The position numbers and the translations under genes are program-made. The notes under the pieces were generated by a model. That model was not told the origin of the DNA. It saw only the letters and a program-made list of their open reading frames with translations, and ran no database searches. DNA of 64,000 nucleotides from Cyprinodon diabolis (lineage: Eukaryota > Chordata > Actinopteri > Cyprinodontiformes > Cyprinodontidae): the NCBI GenBank assembly GCA_030533445.1, contig CM060064.1, forward strand, positions 41,188,287 to 41,252,286, given 5' to 3'. Shown in pieces: positions 12,611-24,303 of this stretch (the stretch's first letter is position 1; each line of letters begins with the position of its first letter).

Positions 12611-12637
12611 GGTACCTAATAAAGTGGCCGGTGAGTG
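12611..12637 (-). repeat. Right terminal inverted repeat of the D-D-36-E Tc1 element
   Basis: Complementary to 11417-11443 at 25 of 27 positions. It is followed directly by the duplicated TA. Confidence 0.9.
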
Positions 12638-12639
12638 TA

Positions 12640-13612
12640 TGTCCATGTTATTTATATCAAATGAGTCAAACTTAAAACGGGAAAAACAAAAAGATTCTTT
12701 ACTGAAGACAGATTTTTATTACATTAATTAATTAAGCCAATTAAAAACTAAACCTAATCAAGTCTCTGATTATTTGTCAGACGTCGACAGGGACAATATC
12801 TAGTTAGGATGCGTATGACCTAAAGGAAAAATAAAGACCAAAAAGTAAAAGTTTCTAATGTCACACACCCTCAGAGACCTCTACCAGCTTTACACAGAAC
12901 CATTTAGGGCTCCGACATGGGCAGCAGCAGTAACTGCTTAACAGACCACAGTTTTATCAGCTGTCTGTTTGGATTAAACACATCCGTACACCCTCAGTGC
13001 TCAGAGGTTATTTTCAGACAGGGTACGGTTGCTTTTGTTGGTCAGGTTTAGATCGCTGGAAGTCCTTTAAATTTTAAACAGTTATTTGCACAAAGGGCAC
13101 AATGGAAAAAGAAAAAGAAGAGGCTAAAATATATGTCTGATATAAATTAAAAACTGTATCTCAGGGGTTAACATGAAATATATTCAAATTATGCAAGTAT
13201 ATGCAGCTCTAAAGACTGGCAAGGGATGCCTTTCTAAAGTGGGTCCATTTCCTGCTTGAATCCAAACCTTTATGCGTCCTATGATGTATATAAAAAGCTT
13301 TAGAAAACTAATGCTCTCCCAAAGCAGACCCACACAAGAAGCTGACCAAAAAAAAGCTGACTTCAGGGTGCGGTACCAGCGTGATCAAACAGTCAATGAG
13401 TCTGAGAATGCCCAACAGGAGCTTTATTTCTTTGTCAGAGAATCCCAGAGACGATGGATCTCATTAAATTCCTTAATAAGTATATAACATTGAAGCATTT
13501 AACTGGATAAAATCCCCTTTAACACTCAAGATTTTACAAACATTCAGCGATAAACCTGATAATTAATTATAGGATATAATAATTAAAGAAAGTAAAACTG
13601 TAATGCCTGTAG
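12640..13612. other. Non-coding DNA
   Basis: No exon, RNA gene or repeat boundary is supported. An open frame of about 70 codons near 13272 on the plus strand has no splice or codon support. Confidence 0.4.
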
Positions 13613-14060
13613 ATTTTTTTTTTTATCCATGCACTGTAAAATGCTATTTCAAGTATCAAAAATGCATATTTTGACAGAGCTGGTTTATATAATTTTTCTC
13701 CTTTTCTCTTATTTTTCTCATTATTCCCAGCCTCCCTCTGTAAATAAAAGCCTTCTGTGTCCAGAAATAACGATCCATTCCAAAAACAGTTGACCAATGA
13801 ACTGAATGCAGTTTGATCGAATAAGGAAAACACTGATTTGGATTAAAATACTTTATATTTATTCTTGACTGCAATCCAGTTGCTTGAATTGTTTTAGTAC
13901 CATGTGTAAACAAACTATACTAAAATAAATGTATTCCATTTTTTTCTTCTTTGTCATGGATTCCGTGCAAAACCTTTAGGTTTAAACCTGGTAGTTTCAG
14001 GAGAATTAACAAATAAGACTTATGCGTATATTCGTTCCAGAACAAATATCTACAAAAAAA
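13613..14060. repeat. Tandem duplication, copy 1
   Basis: First unit of a direct duplication with a 448-bp offset, for example ATCCATGCACTG at 13625 and again at 14073. The unit begins in a T-run before ATCCATGCACTG and ends at ACAAATATCTACAAAAAAATTTTT. The two units are very similar, with scattered substitutions and a few small indels. No coding frame is conserved in a meaningful way between them. Confidence 0.85.
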
Positions 14061-14534
14061 TTTTTGTTTTTTATCCATGCACTGTAAAATGCTATTTCAA
14101 GTATCAAAAATGAATATTTTGACAGAGCTGGTTTATATAATTCTAAACTTTTTAGGACCTTTTCTCTTATTTTTCTCATTATTCCCAGCCTCCCTCTGTA
14201 AACATAAGCCTGCTGTGTCCAGAAATAACGATCCATTCCAAAAACAGTTGACCAATGAACTGAATGCAGTTTGATAGAATAAAGAAAACACTTATTTGGA
14301 TTAAAAGATGTTATATTTATTGTTTACTGCAATCCAGTTGCTTGAAAATTTTAGTACCATGTGTAAACAAACTATACTACAATAAACATATTCCATTTTT
14401 TTCTTCTTTGTCATGGATTCTGTGCAAAACCTTTAAGTTTAAACTTGGTAGTTTCAGGAGAATTTCCAAATAAGACTTGTGTATACTTGTTCCAGAACAA
14501 ATATCTACAAAAAAAATTTTTTTTTTTTTTTTTT
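14061..14534. repeat. Tandem duplication, copy 2
   Basis: Second unit of the same direct duplication. It ends in an expanded A/T junction (A8 followed by T18 at about 14511-14534), where copy 1 has a shorter version, so this junction is length-variable. It carries a small insertion relative to copy 1 (TCTAAACTTTTTAGGACC region near 14142). Confidence 0.85.
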
Positions 14535-14948
14535 AGGATGACATTCATAGCAGGATCTAAGTCTGTGTGAAAGAAGAGTGGTATTTTTTAGTTCCCCCCG
14601 GACTTCTAAAAGAAAAGATGAGGTGAAGCCCTCAATGTCTTTGCTTGTAGCAGACCCAATTTTCTTCCACTTCCTGAAGTCCCCATATCCTTGCAACTTT
14701 GAAGTCCAGCCAGCTTTGAAAGAGCCGGCAGTCTTCCTGTCATGTCCAGGCAAAGGATTAGCCAAGCCCTGCAGGACCAAGAGGAAAGAGGACGAAAGAG
14801 GGCTGGGGGATTGGAGTGGGGATGCCATTTTCCATTCTTGTATGCAAGCAGCTCTACCCGCAGCCTGAGCTGTGGGGGATTAACAAGCCACTAAGAAACT
14901 TTTTCATGAATTTCACTAAAAACCATCATGTGCAGCAGATCTGACAAT

Positions 14949-14966
14949 GGGGGGGGGGGGGGGGGG
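14949..14966. repeat. Poly-G run (18 G)
   Basis: Eighteen consecutive G on the plus strand. Such a homopolymer is prone to length change, could form G-quadruplex-like structure, and is a place where sequencing length may be unreliable. Confidence 0.9.
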
Positions 14967-17900
14967 TTGTAATAACTGCCTGCTGTTTTCAAAGGAAATC
15001 TTTATTGTGTCACTCAAAAAATTCTCTTTTGTAAGATTTCAAACATCTTCGCATCTTGATCTTCAAGTCGAGTCAGGCATCCTGTTACAAAACAATTAAT
15101 TTATTGATACTGATGCTTCAAAAAGTAACAATAAATGATGTTGGAGCAGCTAAGCTCCTAATCTTAGCATCAGACTCTGTGTGATCAGTCACAAGGGAAG
15201 GTAGCCTGGGAAGTTCATTTTCCACTGGGAGCCAAAACAGATACGAAAAAGAAAAACAATTTGTGAATGTTTTTTTTCTAAATTTTGTGCTGTTTACATT
15301 TAATAACTCCTCTGATCCGAATACATTTCATGTTGCGCTTATTTTAACTCTTAGACCGACACGTCAGCCAGCCAATACTTCAAATATCAGTGCAATGGTT
15401 TCCAAACTGGCTCAACAATTACACTGCAACAGCCTAAGGTAAAAAACTGATTGTTGGGAAGGGTTGTTGTACAAATAAATGTTCTAAGAATTGGCACAGA
15501 AATATCAGCAACACATATCGAAGATCGGTTAGACTGGTGTCAAAATAATTGGTATCTGCCTGTATCGGTTGATCACTAGTGAGAAAGGATGCAATGCTTT
15601 GAGGTTTAAAAAAATATCAGATACATATTGTACTGAAAAAGCTTCCAGGATGGGGCGAAATGTCTTCAAAATTGGAAACAAAGTCCAGTGGATTGTTTTT
15701 TTCTCTTTTTTGAAATACATACCCTGTGGCTTTTTTACCCATTTATAATAAAAAGATCTTGTCTTTTTTGCAACTGAACGGAGCTTTAGGACTTTGACCT
15801 TCACAGTTTTGTTGTTACGGAGTCTCTTTTGGAAATGGAGGACAGGCGTGGGTGTGTGAAGAAGAGCAAAGCGGCCATGCAAGCACATCAGACTTGAACG
15901 ATCTTAATAAAGCTTCCCTCTATCCACCCAAGAGATCCCCTCACCCCAATTATATGGCTGACACCTCTACCCTCCTCCATCTCCTCTTATTTCTCACAGC
16001 AAGCCACCACCCTCCCTCCACAACTGCCGCCCACCATCCAGTTCCCAGCTCTGATCATGGATGTCCTTTAACTGAGCTCTAGGCCCGAGAGGACTGCATG
16101 GTATCAGGCTGCCGGTGGCGTTTACTTCTCTGCTACCTGATTTCTATCACTTCTCTAGTTGACAAAAACTCACTACTGTACTGCCTTGAACTATGTTAGC
16201 TTTCATTACTTCTACCAATCCCTAAGAGAGAAGCAAGCTGGCTGTAAGAAAAATTTACATTGAAATCTTTTGTCTGTATTTTAGATCATCTTGTTAAACT
16301 TGTTGCATGAAAACTCAATCTGCAACAAGAAACTGAACACATGCAGTGTTATAAAATAAAAAATATTATTTTGGTAATCAATAATTCTCACAATTAATTA
16401 AGTAACTGGACAAAAAAAAGGCAATTTCTGATAAATAAATTAAGACGACATGGAACAAATGCAAATAATTCAGATCTCTTTATGAATATGAACATTAAAA
16501 GCTAGCTCTGTAGTGGAAATGGTCATAAACAGAAAAAAGTATTTAAAGTTTCATTGCCATATTGTCTTTTGGATTTTTTTTTCTACATTAAAAAAAACTA
16601 GTTCTATTAAAAAAAAAAAACATAACCCCCCAAAATCATTTAGGGGTCAAGTTACACAGTTCTTGTTTTTAGCTCCAAAAACACATAAAATAATAAATAT
16701 TCGAAAAGGTAAAGAATTGATTCATTAATAATATATTGTAATGTAATGCTTAGTACTAAAAAATAAATAAAACTCTCCTCTCAGCTGAACCCACCTGCAC
16801 CCCTCTCTGTTTTCACATAATGGTATGCTCCGCCATGCTGACCGATGTAAACAAAGTTCTGTCCAATGCAAAGGTGAGGGCCGAGCAGGAGAGAATTGAT
16901 TGGCACCCAGCTGAGGCGATGCCACATGATGCAGTCTTATCTCTTTTTAAGTGTGAAATGACCCTACACCTTTAAAACTTTATCCATTTCTCTGTGCTTC
17001 TTTTAATTCATTACTGTCTGCTGTTATTGAAAAGTGCATTTGGTTTCCATGCATCAGCAGGTAGGCGATCAGTAGCAGGAGCCACCCACCCAAAACACAC
17101 GTGCAATATTAAATAATCATTTGTCTGGATGAATTTTACTTATAGAGGTCCTCCAATCATTCAAGGAATCCTTACAGACATAAACACATGGTTAAACGGT
17201 AAAACATCAAACTGCAACCTATCCAGCAACTAACTAAAGACTTTCACTGAGGCTTTAACATTCATTTTTTTCAGTATTAGAAAGGTGTAGCTTTAATTCC
17301 TTTAGGCAACAACGTTGTAGGCTTCGGTTTCTTTAAACTCAATATAAACTGAATGCTCAACCCAAACTAAATAAACAGATTATGGTGAATTTGTTTCTAC
17401 CTAGTTTTTGTCTTGTTCTTGTGCAAAGTCTGCTGCAAGCAGGGAGGGAGTTCAGCTGCAGGTTTTCTAGTACAGCCCTGAGGAGGAGAGGAATAAAGCT
17501 AAGAGCATTCTGTCACGTCTAACCTCTCCCTCAGACCGCTGTGCAGTCAGTTTTGCCAAAATAACAGCACATTCATCTATGAGAAATGATTCTTACGAGC
17601 TTATGTTCCTGGATCCAATAAGAAGGAGCGCCAACCTTATTGAGTTTTAAAAATTACCACGATTAGAAACACCGTCTCAGTGGATCACCGCTCAATCAAA
17701 ATTTCGCTTTCCCACAAATAAAGCAGACAGACACACACACCTATTATGTCACATTAACCCACAAAATTTCTAAGCCTCTATTTGACTGTAAAATAGGCTC
17801 CACAGAATTATTAAATATAATAGATCGTGATGGATCATTAACTGATACAGTTTTGATTAATCACTTTCAGAGGAAAGTAAATCATGTTAAGGAAAATGTT

Positions 17901-20235
17901 TTTAAATGACATCAGGCTATAAAGAGTTCCTGTTCTAAGTAGTTTATTTGCATTCTTATTTATTAGCTGCTTCAAACTTTGCATACAGTGAGATATTTTC
18001 TTTCTCTTCAGAAAACAAAATCCTAACCTGGCAATAAACAGATTGATATGTGTAAAACTAAGTTATCAATCTGGGATGGCTGCCATTCGGCCCATCCGTG
18101 AAAAGGAGGGACGTTTAGTACAATACTTCAAGCTGATTTGATGAAGTGCCAGCTAGTACCCGCCATCCATAATAGGCTTTTAGCCAATCGTAGCAGAGAA
18201 TAGTGACATTCTCACATCTAGTGGAGTAAGCTGATAAATCACAGACATCTGAGAAAAGCACAGACATCTTTCCCATCTACAAATGCACAAAGTGCTTCTC
18301 TTTGCTTCTTTTTTAAAATGAGAAATTGTTGTTATTTTAGCTAAAACAGATTCAATTTTGATTAAAAACCAAAAAACACTGCTGGCATGTCATTGGTCCG
18401 ACCCGCTGGTTGTTAGGATACGGACATATTAACGCGAGTCTTTCCAAATAAATTTGTAGTGAGACTGAAAACTCAGATCCTGTGACAATCCAGCTTGGAG
18501 CGCATGGATAGCAAAAACCAAGATTTAAAACATTTCTACTTAAATTGTAAGCTTTTTAAATAATTCCTATGGTACATAGAATTTACTTTCCTGCCACCTT
18601 ATGTTAAAGAAAAATAGTATTAATTCCAAAGAAAGTTAGAGGAAATAGAATAACTTTATAAATACAAAACAACTTTTAGAAAAACTTGGCATTTTTAGCG
18701 CTAAAGTTATCCCTACTAGTTGCTACAAAGTACAGTTTGACCTTCAAAAAAATTAGCAGCAAATGAGTTTATTGAGCTTTAGTCCAGCTTATTGAAAAGT
18801 GGTCATTTCTTCCAAACAAAACAAGAAGGTTTCCTGTAAATTAAATTAGATGTGCTCTAGATGACCCGGTGACATCAGAATACAGTAAGCACAAGTCAAG
18901 ACAAAACAACTAAAGAGAAACGCACGGATTAGCACCAGTGCCGTACTGTCTTAAAGACACAGCTAGGAAACACTTTACTGTTAAATTCCATCAAGGTCAC
19001 AGCAGGTCTCTATCTGGTCAACCATCTGCCTGGAGCCTTCCCAGGAGGCGCACTGTCATCTCCTCAGCTCTGTCCTCTGCTCTCCTCACTAAAGTCTGCT
19101 AATTCAATTCTAGGCCCAACAAAGTGAATTTTCTGTGATTGGTTAAGTTATCGAAACTTTGCAGCCACCCTGTTTTCTTTTTTTTTTAAAGTGAGACAAT
19201 AAAGCTCATATTACTGAAAAATTTTATAAGATCAACGCTTAACATCTCCTTTCAGAGCACAAACGAAATCAAAGCCTTGCCATCTGCTGTGCTTTTCATT
19301 AACCAAACTGAAATGTCAATTATGAAGTAAAATACACATTATCTGCAGGGCTTTGGGATTGGAGAAAAATATATTATTTGATCATGGAAAATGATGAGAC
19401 TCCTGATCGAGGTTTTCCATCTCCACTTAAAAATGTTCTTGAAATGTACTTTTGGTTGAAGAACTACAATAATGTAGTTTAAGATAGACATATGTACATA
19501 TATAGGACATGGTGATACTGCCGTAACTATAAATATAGGTTATATCATGCAACACTGAATGGTGAAGTTACAGCTCGGTGTACAATGAAACAAGTCAAAC
19601 TGGCCGTAACATTCCTAATAGTTGCACTAAAATGACATAATGTCAATCTTAGCTTTTCTCCACCTATAAGGATCCTTAAATAGTGCATTGCCCGGTTCCC
19701 CACCTGTTGCTGCACACAGCAAGATAGTTCCAAAATTCCCCATGCTCACAAAAGAGCTAGGCATGGCAGAAAATACTTTCAGATATATATAAAAAAAAAA
19801 ATAATTGGAAAAAATGAGAGAACTTTGCCTCTCTTAAGGCAGAACATTTCTGCCAAGCACCTTATTGCAGCTAATCTAATTGAAAACTAGTATTTGTTAA
19901 TTTTATTTCAGGTGTTACTGTTTATTGATAGAAGACAAGCAAAATGATTCTAGTCCGTGGAAAAAGCTATTTTAGCTCACCAAACGCATAAGAAACTCAG
20001 CCTTGATTCCAATATGTTAGGCTTTTGTTCAAAATAATATTAAAATCAAGCAAAAGCAGAAAAACTGTAAAATCACAGTTGTAGGACTTTATCAGCAGAA
20101 AGAATAACTTCTCAATTTAAAAAAAATAATCCGCTCATGTTTAACATGTCTGTTTTAAATATACGTTTAATTTAGATGTTCATGTGAGAGAGCAGAATTA
20201 TTCGAGTGCTGGGCTGCTGACTAAATTGGACCAGG
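14967..20235. other. Mainly intronic/intergenic DNA with weak exon candidates
   Basis: No strong gene evidence. Three weak minus-strand exon candidates downstream of gene B were seen: 19704-19756 (phase-compatible with the 22.2-kb exon, but with a poor GTGGGG donor), about 17591-17635 (GTAAGA donor, several possible phases), and a start at 17432 with an excellent acceptor (CTCCCTCCCTGCTTGCAG) that reaches an in-frame TAG in one phase. None is certain. A 51-codon plus-strand frame at 16820-16975 is also noted. Confidence 0.3.
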
Positions 20236-20612
20236 CATTCGAAATGAGCCGTCAGCTAAGCAGCTGGTCCGGGAACCCAGTCGGATGAGGGGCAGGAAGC
20301 CGGCCGGGAGACGGAGCCCTACTGGGCAGGCGGGGGGAAGCACGGGGCTGCCGGTGTCCAGGCTACCGTCACTGGGTTGGGTTTGGTCCCTCCTTCCCCC
20401 GCTGGCTCCCTGCATCTGTCCACCGGGGTTCCCGGACCAGCCCCGGAGGTCACGGTGCGGTTTGAGTGCCGTTTTTGAGTGTGTTTCGACTACGTGCTGC
20501 ACTGTAGTCGACCAAAATACCGGACGATTTTGAAATTCCCCCTGGACATTTTTTTAGGTATGAAAAGTAGGACATGTTCGGGAAAAAGAGTACGTCTGGT
20601 CACCCTACCATA
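20236..20612. repeat. GC-rich inverted-repeat segment, possible DNA-transposon remnant
   Basis: An island of GC-rich sequence in AT-rich surroundings contains a perfect 16-bp inverted repeat, GCTGGTCCGGGAACCC (20263-20278) against 20426-20441, with further partial complementarity inside. The following part (20503-20608) ends GTCTGGTCACCCTAC, a terminal motif I recall from common teleost repeats, but no matching opposite end is visible. It is probably a truncated, non-coding transposon-derived repeat; the open frames across it look incidental. Confidence 0.5.
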
Positions 20613-22135
20613 TCAATAATTTGATTTTTATTTCATTGAGTTTCATTGAGTGAGTGCATGTTGCTATGATGTGTCTTGATCAGCAGCTTTGCTCGCTGTA
20701 AACCAACCAATCAGGGCACAGCTCATCTAAATATTCATGAGCATACCATAAAAGGAAGAAAACCTGTCGTTTCATTCTAGGGCTTTTACCCAGGCTTGCA
20801 TTAGGGCTCATAGAACAACAAATATGCCATTTTCAGCCCAACCAATGTGACACACCCTATTCAGAGACCTTAAGGACCAGCACCATATACTCTGTATAAT
20901 CATTCTATGACCCCTTTAAGCTACTGCTGATTTGTGATGTTTGGACTGAAAAGTGTGCTGTGCACTTAAGAAAGCTGCATGTTTCATTCTTTAGCAAAGA
21001 AAGACTCCATTTACAGTATCATGGGTTTATCAATGGAGGTTCATATAAACCAAACCACTTACCAAAACACAACGAAGAACCCAAATACAAGAATCTCTTT
21101 TAAAAACTAGACAGAAAAATTAAATAAAATCAAACCTTGGTTACATCATATAGGCACTTGAAGTCATGCTTGACCTCAAAACACAGCATTGAGTGCTGCA
21201 AATTGATTCAAGGCATTTATGTACAGTACAGTAGGCGGTAACGGTTATTGTACTCATTTCAACTTTTTTCCTTTATTTTGTTGATTTCTAGATCGTTTTA
21301 TTTAGTTCCACATCTTAATACAATTGTCTTATTTTAATAACAGTACAGTTAGGGCTTGATGACAAAATGATAGGAATATTTATCTTAAAATAATCCTTCT
21401 GAAAAGACATGAGAAATCGTTGATAGAAACCATAAATATAGATAAGATGAATGATAATGAGAGCTCCTCTACACTGAAAGAGAGCCATGCACGTTAACTA
21501 AACTCTAACAGCACAGTAGCAGCAGGATGTGCTAACGGCTAATGCTTTCTCATGTAACAGAAAGAACATTATTAAGGGAAAAAGGGAGATGAAATATATA
21601 CAGTATATAGACACAAACAGTGATGTGAAAATATTATGGTTATGATGGGATTGTATTTTTCCCATATTACACAGCCCCATATCCAGTATTTTTCTTTCTT
21701 ATGTCTTGTTTTCTCAGTCACATTCTTTGTTTTTTATATTTCTACCTTTGTGTGAATCTCAATGTTTTGTCTTCCCTTTTAATTTGCTGCTGATGCACAT
21801 AAACTTCTCCTCTGAGGGACAATAAAGGATATTTCATTCTGTTCTTTACTTCTCGTGAACAGCCCATTTGCTTATATACGTCCCCTGACTCTGACATAAG
21901 TTATTTCTGGCAAACAGAACAAACACACTATAGGAAGATCAAAATTACCAAACAATTACCAAGTAAACCAATGACTTATTTGCAAAGCTGCAAGCTGCAC
22001 CATTTTTGTCATACATTTATTAATTAAGCAGTTTCTATAAATGTCTTAAGGGAGCAGCTTTCATTACATCTAAATGCATATAATCTCCAACTGATAATTG
22101 TAGAACATCTTACTGTATAGAGTAACAGCCTTTAC
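20613..22135. other. Non-coding DNA, probable intron
   Basis: No gene or complete repeat is seen. A short retroposon-tail-like phrase (GAGGGACAATAAAGGATATTTC) occurs at about 21815-21836. If gene B continues to the left, this region is its intron. Confidence 0.35.
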
Positions 22136-22221
22136 CTTAAAGCTTTGAAGGAGTCTGCTGACGGCAGCAATCCTACAGACAGGTAAGCTTCCAGGGTTGG
22201 AACAGGTTCAGCAGCAGCTGT
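22136..22221 (-). CDS. Gene B candidate coding exon (86 nt)
   Basis: On the minus strand the segment follows an acceptor (TTTATCCAGATTAACAG) and ends at a GTAAAG donor. It starts in phase 0 and leaves two bases. The single open phase encodes TAAAEPVPTLEAYLSVGLLP and continues SADSFKAL, with protein-like composition and G/C-containing third positions. The start at ACA was chosen because the alternative acceptor eight bases upstream puts a TAA in this frame. Its phase matches the end of the exon at 28374-28524, supporting the same transcript. I do not recognise the family, and no complete domain can be seen. Confidence 0.5.
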
Positions 22222-22616
22222 CTGTTAATCTGGATAAAATAAAAAAAATATGAGTGTTACATTTGTGAGCATCACTGACATAATGCTGAGCAGCTTGCAA
22301 CTGATGCCACTAAGACTCTGAACACAGCCATATTTTATTTTCCATCAGAGAGATCCAAGTCCAGCAATGAATAAGAATGAAAATCTATGAAGATCTATCA
22401 ACCCTTTTATCAGGGAAAAGCGGTGAAGGGCCCGTTAACGTGATTATACCAGCCTAAAATTCACAGGAAAAAGCATGTTTTGGAATGCAGAATGCATTTG
22501 CAATAAGTGAACAAAATCTCACGACAAATCCCACAGCTCAAACTTAGACAATTGTGATGATAGCATCTCAGCTCACAATCTGCTCTGGCAATCTGCTCCA
22601 AGAAAAAAAAAAAAAA
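22222..22616. other. Intronic/non-coding DNA
   Basis: Sequence between the 22.2-kb exon and the TA microsatellite. Apart from the pyrimidine-rich acceptor tract of that exon (minus strand), nothing is recognisable. Confidence 0.4.
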
Positions 22617-22621
22617 ATATA

Positions 22622-22698
<77 letters not shown>
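22617..22698. repeat. (TA)n microsatellite
   Basis: About 82 bp of nearly pure TA dinucleotides with one TTA interruption near the left end. The second Tc1 element lies directly against its right edge, consistent with integration at TA. Open frames that translate it as alternating Tyr-Ile are artefacts. Confidence 0.95.
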
Positions 22699-22701
<3 letters not shown>

Positions 22702-22897
22702 TGGGGCAAAAAAGTATTTAGTCAGCCACCAATAGTGCAAGTTCTCCCACTTAAAAAGATGAGAGAGGCCAGTAATTTTCATCATAGATATACCTCAACT
22801 ATGAGAGACAAAATGAGAAAAAAAATCCAGAAAATCCCATTGTCTGATTTTTAAAGAATTTATTTGCATAATATGGTGGAAAATAAGTATTTGGTCA
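22699..22897 (+). repeat. Left terminal inverted repeat of D-D-34-E Tc1 element
   Basis: Complementary with few mismatches to 24103-24301. It contains the outer GTGGGGCAAAAAAGTATTTA end and an inner AAATAAGTATTTGGTCA block, the kind of outer and inner repeat bound by Tc1 transposases of the long-repeat group. Confidence 0.9.
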
Positions 22898-23063
22898 GTT
22901 ACAAACAAGCAAGATTTCTGGCTCTCACAGACCTGTAATTTCTTCTGTAAGAGGCTCCTCTGTCCTCCACTCGTTACCTTCATTAATAGCACCTGTTTGA
23001 ACCCGTTATCAGTATAAAAGACACCTGTCCACAACCTCAAACAGTCACACTCTAAACTCCACC

Positions 23064-24086
23064 ATGGCCAAAACTAGAGAGCTGTCAAAGGACACCCGAA
23101 ACAAAATTATAGACCTGCACCAGGCTGGGAAGTCTGAATCTGCAATAGGTAAACAGCTTGGTGTGAAGAAATCAACTGTGGGATCAATTATTAGAAAATG
23201 GAAAATATACAAGACCACTGATAATCTTCCTCGATCTGGGGCTCCACGCAAGATCTCACCCCGTGGGGTCAAAATGATCACAAGAACGGTGAGTAATAAT
23301 CCCAGAACCACACGGGGGGACCTAGTGAATGACCTGCAGAGAGCTGGGACCAAAGTAACCAAGGCTACCATCAGTAACACACTACGCCGCCAGGGACTCA
23401 AATCCTGCAGTGCCAGACGTGTCCCCCTGCTTAAGCCAGTACATGTCAAGGCCCGTCTCAAGTTTGCTAGAGAGCATTTGGATGATCCAGACGATAACTG
23501 GGAGAATATCATATGGTCAGATGAAACCAAAATAGAACTTTTTGGTAAAAACTCTACTCGTCGTGTTTGGAGGAGATAGAATGCTGAGTTGCATCCAAAG
23601 AACACCATACCTACAGTGAAGCATGGGGGTGGAAACCTTGTGCTTTGGGGCTATTTTTCTGCTAAGGGACCAGGACGACTGATCCGTGTGAAGGAAAGAA
23701 TGAATGGGGCCATGTATCGTCAAATTTTGAGTGAAAACCTCCTTCCATCAGTAAGGGCATTGAAGATGAAACGTGGCTGGGTCTTTCAGCATGACAATGA
23801 TCCCAAACACACCGCCCGGGTAACGAAGGAGTGGCTTCGTAAGAAGCATTTCAAGGTCCTGGAGTGGCCTAGCCAGTCTCCAGATCTCAACCCCATAGAA
23901 AATCTTTGGAGGGAGTTGAAAGTCCGTGTTGCCCAGCGACAGCCCCAGAACATCACTGCTCTAGAGGAGATCTGCATGGAGGAATGGGCCAAAATACCAG
24001 CAACAGTGTGTGAAAACCTTGTGAAGACTTACAGAAAGCGTTTGATCTCTGTCATTGCCAACAAAGGGTATATAACAAAGTATTGA
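23064..24086 (+). pseudogene. Tc1-type transposase, interrupted by one stop codon
   Basis: A 340-codon frame starting [20 protein letters not shown], with TAG at 23577-23579 (codon 172) as its only break. It would catalyse cut-and-paste transposition. The N-terminal paired-like helix-turn-helix ([21 protein letters not shown]) and a basic GR-rich linker segment ([13 protein letters not shown]) precede the catalytic domain. The first aspartate is in [11 protein letters not shown], the second in [10 protein letters not shown] and the glutamate in [11 protein letters not shown]; 34 residues separate the last two. The length and all key motifs are normal. The stop lies soon after the first catalytic motif, so an unread frame would yield the DNA-binding half only. 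Confidence 0.93.
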
Positions 24087-24102
24087 GATGAACTTTTGTT
24101 AT

Positions 24103-24301
24103 TGACCAAATACTTATTTTCCACCATATTTTGCAAATAAATTCTTTAAAAATCAGACAATGTGATTTTCTGGATTTTTTTTCTCATTTTGTCTCTCATA
24201 GTTGAGGTATATCTATGATGAAAATTACCGGCCTCTCTCATCTTTTTAAGTGGGAGAACTTGCACTATTGGGGGCTGACTAAATACTTTTTTGCCCCACT
24301 G
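24103..24301 (-). repeat. Right terminal inverted repeat of D-D-34-E Tc1 element
   Basis: Inverted copy of 22699-22897, starting TGACCAAATACTTATTTTCC and ending at the element boundary before TA. Confidence 0.9.
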
Positions 24302-24303
24302 TA

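Larger units (their letters stand above)
11417..12637 (+). mobile_element. Tc1/mariner transposon, short inverted repeats, D-D-36-E type
   Basis: This is a full-length 1221-bp DNA transposon. It starts CACTCACCGG and ends CCGGTGAGTG, is flanked on both sides by the TA dinucleotide that Tc1/mariner elements duplicate (11415-11416 and 12638-12639), and carries one transposase frame. The terminal inverted repeats are short, about 27 bp with two mismatches. By my count 36 residues separate the second catalytic aspartate from the glutamate, which fits the DD36E (Incomer-like) group better than the classic DD34E group; that placement is inference. Both ends look intact, but the transposase gene is interrupted, so this copy is probably non-autonomous. 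Confidence 0.93.
22699..24301 (+). mobile_element. Tc1/mariner transposon with about 200-bp inverted repeats, D-D-34-E type
   Basis: A full-length 1603-bp element beginning CAGTGGGGCAAAAAAG and ending CTTTTTTGCCCCACTG, flanked by TA on both sides (22697-22698 and 24302-24303). The long terminal inverted repeats (about 199 bp each) and overall length fit the fish Tc1 group that includes Sleeping Beauty- and Passport-like elements. This particular terminal sequence is very common in salmonid and other teleost genomes, from memory. The two repeats differ at few positions, indicating a fairly young copy. The transposase has one stop codon. Confidence 0.95.

Noticed and set aside
14505..14828. Minus-strand frame followed by an A-run, resembling a processed pseudogene
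   Set aside because: The A-run is the joint of the tandem duplication, present in shorter form in copy 1, so it is not a poly(A) tail.
17401..19756. Possible last exons of gene B at 19704-19756 and from 17432
   Set aside because: Phases can be made to fit and the 17432 acceptor is excellent, but the 19704 donor (GTGGGG) is poor and no polyadenylation signal follows at a sensible distance.
22461..22785. Open frames encoding long Tyr-Ile repeats (also at 44022-44352 and 49083-49307)
   Set aside because: These are translations of TA microsatellites and have no gene evidence.
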